Assembly: GCA_030161315.1 (NCBI GenBank) | Contig: BSQW01000007.1 | Coordinates: 34,849,639-34,913,638 of the forward strand | DNA length: 64,000 nucleotides | Direction of reading: 5' to 3' | Origin: Eutrema japonicum | Lineage: Eukaryota > Streptophyta > Magnoliopsida > Brassicales > Brassicaceae | Shown: in pieces, positions 1 through 11,824 of the stretch | How positions within the stretch are numbered: position 1 is the stretch's first letter | How the letters are laid out: every line of letters begins with the position of its first letter | Notes under the pieces: generated by a model | The model's database searches: none | The model's input: the letters and a program-made list of their open reading frames with translations, nothing else | What the model was told of the DNA's origin: nothing | Position numbers and translations under genes: made by a program

Positions 1-1740
1 TATATCGTCGTCGATTTCCATATCTTACAAAATAATGTATATCATTCGTTCTTATATATATGTATATTCGTAACATGCATGACTTAAATAATATAAATGA
101 TTTTGTAAAAACATAAACTTGTTTATACTATGATTAGAACTTACGTAAAACAAGATATAATATAAAAAAAAACCAAACCCTATACCCTATATTTTAGGGT
201 TTACAACGAAATTACGACGGATTCGTCGTAAAATCATTGTAAACTTACAAAGCTTTTACGACGAATCCGTCGTAAATACGTTGTAAAATTACAACGAATT
301 TACGACGAATCCGTCGTAATTTCGTTGTAATACCTAAAATCTATACCCAAAACCATAAATCACAATACACATATCCTGGACGTAAGAACGAAGTATATTT
401 GTGCATCTAATACTTCTAATATTTAACAATAGATTCAATAACGATGATTGAATCTATATCGTCGTCGATTTCCATATCTTACATAATAATGTATAGCATT
501 CGTTCTTATATATAAGTATATTCGTAACATGCATGACTTAAATAATGTAAATGATTTTGTAAAAACATAAACTTGTTTATACTATGATTAGAACTTACGT
601 AAAACAAGATATAAGATAAAAAAAAACCAAACATGTAAATCAAACCCTAAACCCTATATTTTAGGGTTTACAACGAAATTACGACGGATTCGTCGTAAAA
701 TCGTTGTAAACTTACAACGCTTTTACGACGAATCCATCGTAAATACGTTGTAAAATTACAACGAATTTACGACGAATCCGTCGTAATTTCGTTGTAATAC
801 CTAAAATCTATACCCTGAACCCTAAATCACAATACACATATCCTGGACGTAAGAACGAAGTATATTTGTGCATCTAATACTTCTAATATTTAACAATAGA
901 TTCAATAACGACGATTGAATCTATATCGACGTCGATTTCCAAATCTTACATAATAATGTATATCATTCGTTCTTATATATAAGTATATTAGTAACATGCA
1001 TGACTTAAATAATGTAAATGATTTTGTAAAAACATAAACTTGTTTATACTATGATTAAAACTTACGTAAAACAAGATATAAGATAAAAAAACCAAACATG
1101 TAAATCAAACCCTAAACCCTATATTTAAGGGTTTACAACGAAATTACGACGGATTCGTCGTAAAATCGTTGTAAACTTACAACGCTTTTACGACGAATCC
1201 ATCGTAAATACGTTGTAAAATTACAACGAATTTACGACGAATCCGTCGTAATTTCGTTGTAATACCTAAAATCTATACCCTAAACCCTAAATCACAATAC
1301 ACATATCCTGGACGTAAGAACGAAGTATATTTGTGCATCTAATACTTCTAATATTTAACAATATATTCAATAACGATGATTGAATCTATATCGTCGTCGA
1401 TTTCCATATCTTACATAATAATGTATATCATTCGTTCTTATATATAAGTATATTCGTAACATGCATGACTTAAATAATGTAAATGATTTTGTAAAAACAT
1501 AAACTTGTTTATACTATGATTAGAACTTACGTAAAACAAGATCTAAGATAAAAAAACCAAACATGTAAATCAAACCCTAAACCCTATATTTTAGGTATTA
1601 CAACGAAATTACGACGGATTCGTCGTAAAATCGTTGTAACCTTACAACGCTTTTACGACGAATACGTCGTAATTTTGTTGTAAACTTACAACGAATATAC
1701 GACGAATCCGTCGTAATTTCGTTGTAATACCTAAAATCTA
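1..1740. repeat. Subterminal tandem array, 3 full and 1 partial unit of ~460 bp
   Basis: The string TATATCGTCGTCGATTTCC or a one-base variant recurs at 1, 455, 922 and 1387, giving periods of 454, 467 and 465 bp. Every unit holds an AT-rich half and a half packed with imperfect inverted repeats such as TTACGACGGATTCGTCGTAA and TTACAACGAATTTACGACG. The fourth unit diverges after about 1740. Because the first unit starts at base 1, more copies may lie to the left. Confidence 0.93.
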
Positions 1741-2330
1741 TCGTAATGTAAATTAAATCTAAATCGTCGTAAACGCATCGTAAAATAACGACGATAGTAC
1801 GACGAAATGAGTGACATCGGTATCACGACGATTTCACGTCGACTCTGAGAGTTTGGTAAAACACGATTTTATAGGTCACCTAATTATTTACATCGCATTT
1901 TGTCGACGTAATTTCATCGCATATTCGATGTAAAATCGTTGTAATGCTATCGATGTAAAATCGTTGTAAACTTACCCCAAATTTTTAGAACTTACGACGA
2001 AATAACGACGAACTCGTCGTAAACTCGTTGTAATTTACAACGAGTTTACGACAAATCTATCGTAATGTAAATTAAACCTAAATCGTCGTACACGCGTCGT
2101 AAAATATCGACGATATTACGACGAAATGAGAGTTTGGTAAAACACAGTTTTTTATAGGTCACCTAATTATTTACATCGCATTTTGTCGACGTAATTTCCT
2201 CGCATATTCGATGTAAAATCGTTGTAATGCTATTCGATGTAAAACCGTTGTAAATTTTCGTTGCAAATCCGTTGGTAATTTCTAAAACATTTCTATAAAT
2301 ACATTCCACACCTTCAATGCTAACTCAAAA
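1741..2330. repeat. Degenerate CACTA-A subterminal repeats
   Basis: Continues the CGTCGTAA and GATGTAAAATCGTTGTAA motif family without the regular period. Two related blocks, about 1838-1940 and 2120-2230, share the stretch around GGTCACCTAATTATTTACATC. No coding potential seen. Confidence 0.75.
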
Positions 2331-2385
2331 AAAAAATACACATTAAATATATACATACCCACTTTTCCTTGAGTTTTACGCTGAT

Positions 2386-2638
2386 CATTGTGTTCCCACT
2401 TCTTGATGATCTGGCCAACAAATAATCCTGTAGGATCTTGTTTTCAAGTAAAGATAGTCTTCAACTACCATAGGTGAATGATTCATAGAATTGGACATCT
2501 ATTTAAATCCTTCGTAATATAAGGATGTCCACTTCTATGTATCTTTCACTTATGGTGGTTGGTTTTTATGAATCTAGAAAACTCGACCCCCAGAATTCTT
2601 TATTGGCCAGATCATCAGAAGTGGGAATACAACGTTAC
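2386..2638. ncRNA. Long imperfect foldback (MIRNA-like hairpin) inside CACTA A
   Basis: About 115 bases at 2386-2500 pair with 2524-2638. The outer stem matches TTCCCACTTC..TGATGATCTGGCC against its complement in TTGGCCAGATCATCAGAAGTGGGAA. The inner stem matches CTACCATAGGTGAA and GGACATC against their complements at 2527-2559. The loop is about 20-25 bases, and mismatches are scattered with no terminal CACTA, TA or 8-10 bp duplication. This looks like an inverted duplication of some other sequence, the proposed birth route of young plant MIRNA genes. CACTA-borne miRNAs are known (rice miR820). Transcription and processing cannot be shown from sequence; strand is undefined. Confidence 0.55.
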
Positions 2639-2932
2639 GTTCTGCTCCTAAATCCAAGATGACATTACGATGATATTACGACGAATGTGGTCCTAGGCGT
2701 CGTAATTTCGTCGTAAAATAATTGTTAAGTACCATCAGATTTACATTAAAAAAACTGTATATTTAGGGTTTAGCATTATGTAATAAAGTTAAATTAACCC
2801 TAATCTACGTGTTTCATTCACAAAAACTGTTAATTCATCAATGTTTCGTCGATTTTTTATTAGTTTAATATATAATTTTACAACAAAAACTTAAACATTT
2901 AACATACCGAAAACATATATATATATAAGCTT
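2639..2932. other. CACTA-A sequence downstream of the transposase
   Basis: Non-coding. Holds one more GTCGTAATTTCGTCGTAA motif near 2695-2720 and otherwise AT-rich sequence leading to the transposase stop codon at 2933-2935. I see nothing else. Confidence 0.6.
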
Positions 2933-4576
2933 TCAATCAGAATCATCATCTTCATTGGGCTCATCATCTTGATTGGGTTCATCATCTTTAGGTCCATCAT
3001 CATCGTCAATTTCTTCAAACTCGTCGGAATCACCTTCTTCTTCTGTGTCGTCAGGTAGATATTCAAGTTGCCTGTTTCGTGGATCAATTAAAAGAACGTT
3101 CTCCGTAATCTCTGGTTCTGTAATATCAAGGCAAGAATCTTGTTGCATTGGAAGATCATCAACACCAACAATTTTACCCCTTGGAGCTATTTTAATAACC
3201 GATAACCATGAGATCCCAGATGTTCGAACTCGCGGATATGGAACGAATGTTACTTGTTCTGCTTGTGATGCTAGGATGAATGGCTCAAACTTGTTGTAAC
3301 GTCGTGGTTTGTTGACGTCAACCACACCAAATTTGTTAATTCGCACCCCTCGACCGACTGTTGGATCGAACCAATCACATTTGAAGAGAACGCATTTCAA
3401 CCTAACCAGTCCGGGGTACTCCACTTCAATTATTTCCTGCCAAACCCCATAAAAATCTATTTCACCCCTAACACATACTCCGTAGTTGGTAGTTGTCCGA
3501 CGAACGCCATACTTGTACGTATGAAACACATAACGACGGGTAAAATACATCGGTGCGGTCGTTATCTTCCCGATGGGGCCTAGGAGTAACTCATGAAACC
3601 AAAATGGATATGCGGGATCGTCATGATCAACCTATGATAAGTGTAAAAGTTAGATTGAAAGCCGATATAATTAAATGAAATATTTATAACTATATTAACT
3701 TACTTGCGTCTTCAACCACTCAACAAAGTGACGATCTTTACGGTCGTTTATTTCATCATCTGAAACCCCTTCAAGGCATTCTCGTACCTGGGTAACAAAT
3801 AAGGTGCAAAATACATATATAGACATAAAAATTAACATATTTAATTTTAATTATATTAATTAATTATTAATGACTGATTAATTAAATAGTTTTGTTATTA
3901 CCTTTCGTAAGGACTCACTGCATCACAGTTTAGGAGGATGTACGTATGTGCACTGTGCCTGTCATGCTCGTTATCCCACCAAACTTCCTTCAATTTTCCA
4001 CTAAGACGACCAATTGGTGAGAATATATCTGGGACACCCTCTACTGCATAAATTCGTCCCACACAGCCATCATCGTATCGTCGGGGAGCCCGTTTGCGTG
4101 TGCGGACTTTTGGAGCGAAATAATATGAAGTGAAGTGTGAAGTTTCTTCTGTCAAACTTCCCACAACAATTGATCCTTCAACCCTTGCTAGATTTTTTGC
4201 CTTTCCCTTTAAATGTTTCATGAAGCGCTCAAATGGGTACATCCACCTAAACTGAACAGGGCCTCCTAGTTCTGATTCGTGGGGGGAGATGAATGGGAAG
4301 ATGTTCCATAACATCAAAAAACGCAGGGGGAAATATCTTCTCCAACTTTCACAACAAGATTGGAATATTAGCAGCCAGTTGTGCAATTACATCTTCTGAC
4401 AACGTCCGTGTACTAAGATCCCGGAAAAACGCTCTGATGCCTGCAAAGACAAAATTATATACATTGTAACATATATATATATATATATATAATTAATCTC
4501 AATAATTTTATATGTGATGAAGTATCTTACCTCCAATTGCTTCATGAACATTTTCTGGAAGGAGTTCGGCAAATAC
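2933..4576 (-). pseudogene. CACTA-A transposase, C-terminal block (DUF4218/DUF4216)
   Basis: This is the 3' part of the transposase begun at 14543. Exons inferred from GT/AG sites in frame: 4576-4531, 4440-3902, 3787-3704 and 3631-2933. The second exon carries the DUF4218 signature (ESELGGPVQFRWMYPFERF). The last carries DUF4216 (NYGVCVRGEIDFYGVWQEI, then LFKCDWFDP) and ends in a very acidic Glu/Asp tail. Two lesions are visible: an in-frame TGA at 4351-4349 just before KLEKIFPP, and one base too many in a run of six C (plus-strand G run 4281-4286), which shifts the frame before HESELGG. The 5' edge of this block is the insertion point of element B, inside the codons following RLLPF. The product would bind and cut CACTA ends; as read it is dead. 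Confidence 0.85.
4471..4491. repeat. (TA)n microsatellite in transposase intron
   Basis: About ten AT units lie inside the first intron of the 3' block of the CACTA-A transposase (intron 4530-4441). Similar AT runs occur in an intron of the CACTA-B transposase and beside the CACTA-A start codon. Confidence 0.9.
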
Positions 4577-5222
4577 CACTACACCAAAACAGGGTTTTTC
4601 CTACTGATTGTTGCTACTGATTCCGCAGTCGCTACATTTCCCGACTGTTTTGCTACTGATTACCGACTGCTTGACGAACATTTCTAAATGGTCGTAAAAC
4701 AGTCGGTATTTAGCGACCTAATAACGCAGTCGTTAAATAGTAGGAAATTTACGACTGTATAGTGACTAAATTGAAGTCAAAAATGTAGTCGGTAATCAGT
4801 AGAAAATATGGAGAAAATTTCCCGACTGATTTGCTACTGATTAGCTACTGCAGAGGAAATGATTTCCACGTGTTTTATAACATACTTTTAGCGACTGATT
4901 TGCTACTGTATTCGGCGGGTCGCAAATCAGTCGCTAAAAGTAGCTAAACACGTGTAAATCATTTGGTGGTTGGTGTACCTAATTTACGCTGCAGTCGCTA
5001 ATCAGTAGCAAATCAGTCGCTAAATGCAGTTAAACACGTGGAAATCATTTGGTGGTTGGTTACCTAATTTCCGATGCAGTCGCTAATCAGTAGCAAATCA
5101 GTCAGGAAATTTTCTATGTATATGCCATACTCGAATTTTTTTGTCACAATTGTAGAAACACAAAGTAAAGAAAGACATTATAAACACAAATCAAAGAGAG
5201 ATTAAGGTTTCTCAACTTATTT
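4577..5222. repeat. CACTA-B left terminal and subterminal repeats, leader
   Basis: Holds the terminal repeat and many copies of ACTGATTTGCTACTG, CAGTCGCTAAT and AATCAGTAGCAAATCAGTCGC in both orientations up to about 5110. These are the expected binding sites of the element's own proteins. Two ~90-bp related blocks (about 4920-5010 and 5015-5105) share AAACACGTG and AAATCATTTGGTGGTTGGT. From 5130 a promoter-like AT-rich leader runs to the transposase ATG at 5223. Confidence 0.85.
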
Positions 5223-8123
5223 ATGTCGGGAAATTACAATTATGGTAATTCTCGTGAGTGGATGTACAGTAGGTTCGATGAAGCGACGGGAAATCTCTCG
5301 GCAGAGTTCACATCGGGGGTGGATCAATTCGTGGCATTTGCAAATAGCCAGCCTCTAGCGCAGAGAAATCGGGGTATGTTTCACTGCCCTTGTCTTGTTT
5401 GCGAGAATGAGAAATTTATCCCGGGTACAAGAGTTTTGAGACATCTGTATAGTAGAGGATTTATGCCAGATTATTATATCTGGTATAAACATGGTGAAGA
5501 ACTCGATATGGATTTAGGAACGAGTTATGTTGATAAGACGCATATTAGTGGGAATGAAGAAGTGGGTAATGTAGTAGAAGATAGGTATGTGGATATGGTG
5601 AATGATGCGTTTCGTGTTAACGTTAGTTTTGATAACTATCATCAGGATGATAGTTATCAGAATGTAGACGAACCGGTACGTAATCATTCAAAAAAATTCT
5701 ACGACTTGTTGGATGGAGCGAATACTCCATTATACGATGGTTGTCGTGAAGGTCACTCGCAGTTATCCTTAGCTGCTCGAATCATGCAAAATAAGGCAGA
5801 TCATAATATGAGTGAAAAGTTAGTGGATTCGGTATGCGGAATCTTGACAGATTATTTACCAGAAGGAAACCATGCAACCAGTTCACATTACGAGACAGAC
5901 AGATTGATGCGCAATTTGGGGCTCCCATGTCATGCAATTGATGTTTGCATTAACAATTGTATGATTTTCTGGAAAGATGATGAAAAGATTGATAAGTGTC
6001 GGTTTTGTAATTCAGAAAGATGGATGCCTAACGAGCAAAACCGTAGGTCCAATGTACCATATAGTCGTATGTGGTATAATCCTATTGCTGACAGATTAAA
6101 GAGAATGTATCAGAGTGAGAAGACTGCAGCGGCAATGAGATGGCATGCCGAGCACGAAGCAAATGAGGGAGAAATGTGTCATCCGTCTGATGCTGCGGAG
6201 TGGAAAATTTTTCAAGATCAACATCCCCGGTTTGCAGAAGAACCCCGTAACGTTTATCTTGGATTGTGTACAGATGGGTTCAACCCATTTGGCATGTCAA
6301 AAAATCATTCGTTGTGGCCTGTGATATTGACTCCGTATAATTTACCCCCTGGTATGTGCATGAATACAGAGTACTTGTTTCTAACCATTATCAATTCTGG
6401 GCCAAATCATCCGCGAGCTAGTCTCGATATCTTCCTCCGACCTCTCATTGATGAGTTAAAAGAACTGTGGTCTACTGGAGTCGATGCATACGATGTGTAT
6501 AAGAAGGAAAATTTTATTCTAAAAGCGGTGTTGTTGTGGACGATAAGCGACTTTCCGGCGTATGGCATGTTATCAGGATGGACCACCCATGGCAAATTGT
6601 CTTGTCCAATTTGCATGGCAGATACACAATCTTTTTATCTGAAGCACGGAAGAAAGACGTGTTGGTTCGATTGTCACCGAAGATTTCTCCCTTATGATCA
6701 TCCTCTAAGGAAGAATAAAAAATACTTTTTGAAGAAGAGAGACGCTAGGAAAGACGATCCACCAGTGTCTTTGACCGGTGAGCAAATTTATTCATACCGG
6801 GTTAAACGTGTTAATCCACCAAAAACAAAGGATGTTGGTGGCAACGGTCACGATAAGAAGAAGCATGGCTTTGGGAAAGAGCATAACTGGCACAAAGAAA
6901 GCATATTCTGGGAATTGCCGTACTGGAGGGACCTCAATCTCCGACACAATCTCGATCTGATGCATATAGAGAAGAATGTTTTTGACAACATCATGAATAC
7001 TCTTATGCGTGTGAAGGGTAAATCAAAAGACACCATCCCGTCAAGATTGGATATAGAAGAATTATGTTCTCGGCCACATTTACATGTTGATGATCAGGGT
7101 AGAGCCCCTTTTCCTCCCTACTCATTGGAAGACGAAGCCAGAAAAGCATTATTGGAATGTTTACAACATTCGGTCAAATTCCCAGATGGTTATGCTTCAG
7201 ACTTAGCTAGTTGTGCTGATTTGACGAATGGAAAGTTTTCTGGGATGAAGAGTCATGACTGCCATGTTTTTATGGAGCGGCTACTTCCATTTATCTGTGC
7301 AGAACTACTAGACCGGAACGTTCACACTGCGTTATCAGGTACTAATATTACTTATAATTTGAGGAAAATAAATCACATAAATATGCATGTTAGTAATTTA
7401 TATTAACCATTTCCAGTTTCAATATATAAATTCTAGGGGTTGGAGCATTTTTCCGTGACTTATGTTCGAGAACTTTGTAGAAAAGTCGCGTCCAAATTCT
7501 AAAACATAACATAGTGTTAATCCTATGCTATTTGGAAAAGATCTTTCCACCATCTTTTTCGACGTGATGGAGCACCTACCTGTACATCTCCCAAACGAAG
7601 CTGAACTAGGAGGCCCCGTGCAATACAGGTGGATGTACCCTTTTGAAAGGTTTTTCAAAAAGTTGAAAGGTAAAGCAAAGAACCAAAGATATGCAGCAGG
7701 ATCGATTGTTCAATCATATCTAAGGGAGGAGGTAGCTTATTTCACAGAGCACTATTTTCCCTCGATTATACAAACGAAATCAAGGTAAATGCTATAATTA
7801 TTTAAAGGTTCACATCCCATTTGATATACACCTGCTAGCTATTATAAATTGATTTTCACTACTTTGGTCATGTTAACAAGATTCGCTGAAGGTGATGTCC
7901 CCGAATATCATTTCGATGGAGTCCCTGATATATTTACTCATGTAGGTCGACCCTCTGGCGAAATTCATGAAATCTAGCTTTCAGATAAAGACTATCGATG
8001 CGCACATGCATATGTTTTGCGAAATTGTGGTTATTTCGAGCCACTTGAGAGGTATAATTTGGAATGTCTATAACTTACAATTAAATATAGTCCATATTCG
8101 ATTTCTCATATATTTTTCTGGTG

Positions 8124-8171
<48 letters not shown>

Positions 8172-9132
8172 TCTTCGAAGATTATATTAGTGTAAAATAT
8201 CCGGACGTCTCCGAGAAAGAAATCCTGGTGAAAAGAGCTGAAGAATATCCTTCTTGGATCAAAGAATATGTATGTCTCTAAATATTTGAAATTTGAGTTT
8301 TTTTCTTCAATATATTTGATATTAATGTCTATCTATATGCAGGTTACTACCTGGAACGCCGAGATTCCTTTTCCAACATGGGTGCTCGACATAATTCATG
8401 GTCCCGTGAATAAGGCCAAAACTTGGCCCATCTATTATACATGAGGATATTTGTTTCATACCAAGAATCACAGTGAGGGAAGAAAGACTTGTAACTATGG
8501 TGTATGTGTTACTGGGGAGCATTGTAGCAATGCAGCTGACCGAGCTGATTTCCACGGTATCTTAACTGATATCATAGAACTCGAGTATGAGGGGGTGGTT
8601 AATTTGAGAATCACACTTTTTAAGTGTAAGTGGTACGACCCTGTGATCGGTAGAGGAACTCGGACGAGCAATGGTGGGATTGTAGACGTTCTTCAATCGA
8701 GAAGATACTATAAATACGAACCTTTTATTCTTGGTACGTACACTCATATACTCTTATGCGTCTGTCGATACCATATATTGATATACTTCTATATATTGAT
8801 ATTGCACAGCCTCTCAAGCGGATCAAGTTTGTTATATCCCGTACCCAAACCGCCATAAACCAAAAGTTTTGTGGCTAAATGTTGTTAAAGTCAACCCGAG
8901 GGGAAATATTGCAGGAGTCTATGTAAACACGGAACCGACTCTTTTACAACAAGAAACTGATGATCATGTAATGTTGACTACAATTGAAGATCTCGTAGTC
9001 GACAATTCGCTACAAGGAGCAAACCCAGTTAATCTCGATTACGATGTCGGCGATGCGGAACCAGAAGACGAATTTCTGTGTAATTTATCGGAATCTGATG
9101 ATGACGATTCAGAAGGTGTAACATCTTACTAA
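5223..9132 (+). pseudogene. CACTA-B transposase (Transposase_21, DUF4218, DUF4216)
   Basis: Exon 1 (5223-7338) gives an uninterrupted frame from MSGNYNYGNSREWMY. It has a transposase-associated N-terminal domain with a CPCLVCE cysteine cluster. It continues through the Transposase_21 core (NVYLGLCTDGFNPFGMS, FPAYGMLSGWTTHGKLSCPIC, CWFDCHRRFLP, LRHNLDLMHIEKNVFDNIM). Further exons by splice sites and frame: 7437-7784 (DUF4218, EAELGGPVQYRWMYPFER), 7881-8051, 8170-8269, 8343-8733 and 8810-9132 (DUF4216, NYGVCVTGEHC, then an acidic C-terminus). Breaks: TAG at 7478-7480, a one-base shift near 7553, TAG at 7975-7977 and TGA at 8442-8444. The usual role is excision and insertion by binding terminal repeats in the nucleus; this copy cannot make a full protein. 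Confidence 0.9.
8125..8168. repeat. (TA)n microsatellite
   Basis: About 22 TA units occupy the 3' half of a transposase intron and run directly into its AG acceptor at 8168-8169, so length change here could affect splicing. Confidence 0.92.
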
Positions 9133-9571
9133 TTATGAGAATATTATATGGTACCTAAGTTTTTGTTTTGATCAAGATATTTTATGTATTAGTATGTTAT
9201 ATAAGTTTAATTTTATTAATATGTGTAATTTAAAAAATTTTGGGGTGAAATTTTTTTGGTGAAAAGTTTTGGTGAACATTTTGGGCTGAAATATTTTTAG
9301 TGGGCTCAAATAATTTGGTCCGCGTTTTAATTCTAACACTTACAGATTTTTTTCATTCCTTTTTCTCTGTAACCCTAATCGACTTCTATCATCTTCCTCT
9401 CTTATCGATCTGTTCAATTCTCTTCTCTTCCTCTCTTATCCCGCCTGTGATCTGTTCAATTCTCTCCTCTTCCTCTCTTATCCCGATCTCGATCTGTTCG
9501 ATTATATCTTCTTTCTCTCTTATCCCGAACTGTCCCATCCTCTCCTTTTCCTCTCTTATCCCGATCTGTCC
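9133..9571 (+). promoter_or_regulatory. Intergenic region and 5' leader of the CACTA-B accessory gene
   Basis: Between the transposase stop and the accessory-gene ATG. The first 200 bases are AT-rich with repeated TTTTGGTGAA/TTTGGGGTGAA. From about 9390 to 9570 a pyrimidine-rich ~50-bp unit, CTCTTCCTCTCTTATCCCGA followed by TCTGTTC or TCTGTCC, recurs about four times up to the start codon, like a CT-rich plant 5' UTR expanded by tandem duplication. Confidence 0.65.
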
Positions 9572-11824
9572 ATGGGTGGAAAGAGGAAGCGAAAATTCGC
9601 CCCTCCAACTAACACCTTAGTGAGAACGCCGGCTTCTCTTCCAAAAACTCGGTATGATTTTGTACCGAGAACGGCGACTGACCCACCGGTTCTCCCCAAC
9701 AACCAACGTCAGCCGTCGGTGAGAGACTACCCTCCTCCGAAGCAGCTTTTCTCGGCCTCAGCGGCTCCGCCATCTGGTGTATCTCTGCCATCTGGTGCAT
9801 CTACTTCGGCCACAACGGCTACGAGATCTGAAGCGTCTGCAAATCAAGAGGGAACAATGCCTCCACCTTCCAGACCATCTCTGGCTGTTGAAACTCAAGC
9901 CACTCCACATCAACCCACTCCACATCGAGCAGCTCAATCTCCTGACAGTTCTCAATCTCAACCGCCTCCACATCGACCCACTCCACATCGAGCAGCTCAA
10001 TCTCCTCAAAGTTCTAAATCTCAACCGCCTCCACATCGACCAGCTCAATCTCCTCACAGTTCGCAGGCACAAAATTCACACAACACAGAAGAAGATGACG
10101 AATTGAGTGATCTCGGAGGTCTGCCTCAACCCAATCTCTCTGAAGACCAGATGGAGGCTCTTAACTCGCTGCTTCTTGCGCCACGGCCGAAGAACATTAC
10201 AATCCTTGATCCCGACCTCATCGAGCCTGATTCAACTTGGTAAAATCGCTTTCTCTCTGTAATCTCTAGTTAGTTTTTTTTAATTCAACAATTTCTTATT
10301 TGGTTGTACTGCAACAGTTTATTATTTTCCTTTACTACTTGTTGAAATTCATTGCACAAGAAGTTTATTGTTGATGAGTATGACTAGAAAATTGGGCAAT
10401 GTAACTAAAATTGATGTCATACAGAGTTCATTGTAGTTTGTGAATATATTTCAGTGTCTTTGTAGGTTTGGTTATGACAAATCATCTCTAACCCGGAAGA
10501 TTACAAAGTGTTTCACCAACAAGTTTGATGGCCCCTACTACAGTTGGTCGAGTGTGCCTAGAGAAAGACAAGAACGGTACTTCGTTGAATTCGCGGTAAG
10601 AATCTCTCTGCTGTAACACCAAACTTCTCTGTTTTTCTTGTATTTGCTTTAACACTTATCTTTCTCTGTTGTTTTGTAGAAAAAACACAGATGGGATCCA
10701 TCTTTAACAGGTTTGGTTCAAGAGCATTTCGAGTCTATAATTCTACTTCGCTTGAAAGACATGGTGAGCACTGCGAGATGTACTAACGAGCAACCGAAAT
10801 GGATCAATGATAAGCTCTGGGCAGACATGAAAAAACATTGGAGCACTGAAGAACAAAAATCGAAGAGTGACACAACCTCAGCAGCTCGGATGTCTGATCG
10901 TAAAGGTCTCGGTCCTCACAAACACACCTCTGGACAGAAGTCTTACCGACAAATCGAACAAGAAATGGTAAGTCAGTTTTAACATTTACTTGGTGCTTGA
11001 ATCTGTGATATATGGTTTTATGTTCTTAATGCTTTACATTTACTCTAACTAAGTTTGCTGATATACTGATTCACCTTATCCTTTTCCCATTTCAGGTTGT
11101 TGAATTGGGGAGACCAGTGAGCTTCGGTGAGGTGTTCATCAGGGCTCATACCAAGAAAGATGGGACCTTTGTTGATCTGAAAGCGAAGCAAGTTGCTGAG
11201 GCCTATATGAAGAAAAAGGAAGAGAAGTTGTCTGAACATGACTCGGATATCACAGAGCTTTCGGATGGTCGTCATCCAGTGCTATCCATAGAAGAGGATA
11301 ACGAGCTCTTTATTCAGGTGAAGTGCTTTGTTTATGTTGTTATGTTTTGGAAATTGATTGATGATAGTGTCTGAGATTAATAGTCTACACTCACAAATGA
11401 TAGAGGAGAAATATTTGGTTTTGGAAATGTTTGGTTTTCTTTTTGATGATAGTGTCTGAAATTGATTGATGATAGTGTCTGAAATTGATTGATGATAGTT
11501 TTCTTTTTGTAGTCTACATTCACAAATGATAGAGGAGAAATGTTTGGTTTTGGAAGCCTCAAGAATCTGGTCAAGGGAAAGGTACAAAACCCGGAAATCT
11601 CGGCTTCTTTTCAGCAGATGCAACAACAGCTTCAAATGGCTGAAGAGAAGCTGAAGGAACAAGCTGCTCTTATCGCACAGCAAGAAGCAGAGAATGCTCG
11701 AGTTTCAGCTGCTCAAAGCGCCCAGACCGCTGCGCTTGCGATTGTCCACAAATTCTTGAAAACCGATGAGCACTTCCTCGCATTCCTCGCCCAAGAAACT
11801 TCTTCTGCTTCTGCTAATCCCTAA
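9572..11824 (+). CDS. CACTA accessory protein (Ptta/En_Spm, Transposase_24-like), five exons
   Basis: Exons by GT/AG sites and frame: 9572-10239, 10466-10595, 10680-10967, 11096-11317 and 11513-11824. All junctions keep the frame (for example ACTTG|GTTTGGTTAT reads TWFGY) and no internal stop is seen, giving about 540 residues. The N-terminus is basic (MGGKRKRKF). It is followed by a long Pro/Ser/His/Gln-rich low-complexity region with near-perfect internal repeats, then a conserved block from WFGYDKSSLTRKITKCF through RWDPSLTGLVQEHF and KSYRQIEQEM to ELGRPVSFGEVFIRAHTKKDG. It ends in a coiled-coil-like stretch (SFQQMQQQLQMAEEKLKEQ). The family accompanies transposase in plant CACTA elements, as TNPA does for TNPD, and is thought to bind subterminal repeats. 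It is the only gene in the window that reads intact. Exon 5 start is uncertain because its acceptor is duplicated. Confidence 0.85.
9898..10062 (+). repeat. In-frame minisatellite coding for Pro/His/Gln repeats
   Basis: Units built on CCACATCGAGCAGCTCAATCT followed by CCTCA-AGTTCTCAATCTCAACC repeat about three times, encoding HRAAQSP and SQSQPPPHRP modules. The reading frame is kept, so copy number can vary without breaking the protein. Confidence 0.85.
11378..11560 (+). repeat. Duplicated intron/exon-5 junction
   Basis: The sequence around the exon-5 acceptor at 11511 (AGTCTACATTCACAAATG and onward through GGAGAAATGTTTGGTTTTGG) occurs almost identically about 130 bp upstream at 11382-11430, inside the intron. 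Between them the unit GAAATTGATTGATGATAGTGTCT is itself repeated. Both copies have an AG before TCTACA, so an alternative 3' splice site is possible. Confidence 0.8.

Noticed and set aside
1..1740. Possible CRISPR-like array
   Set aside because: Units are ~460 bp and whole units repeat; there is no short repeat plus unique spacer pattern, and the setting is a plant CACTA end.
2386..2638. Foldback as a MITE
   Set aside because: No TA or 8-10 bp duplication, and no recognisable terminal motif at the arm ends; left as a MIRNA-like hairpin.
2973..3299. Ser-rich open frame on the plus strand
   Set aside because: It is the antisense of the acidic C-terminus of the CACTA-A transposase; the serine runs mirror Asp/Glu codons.
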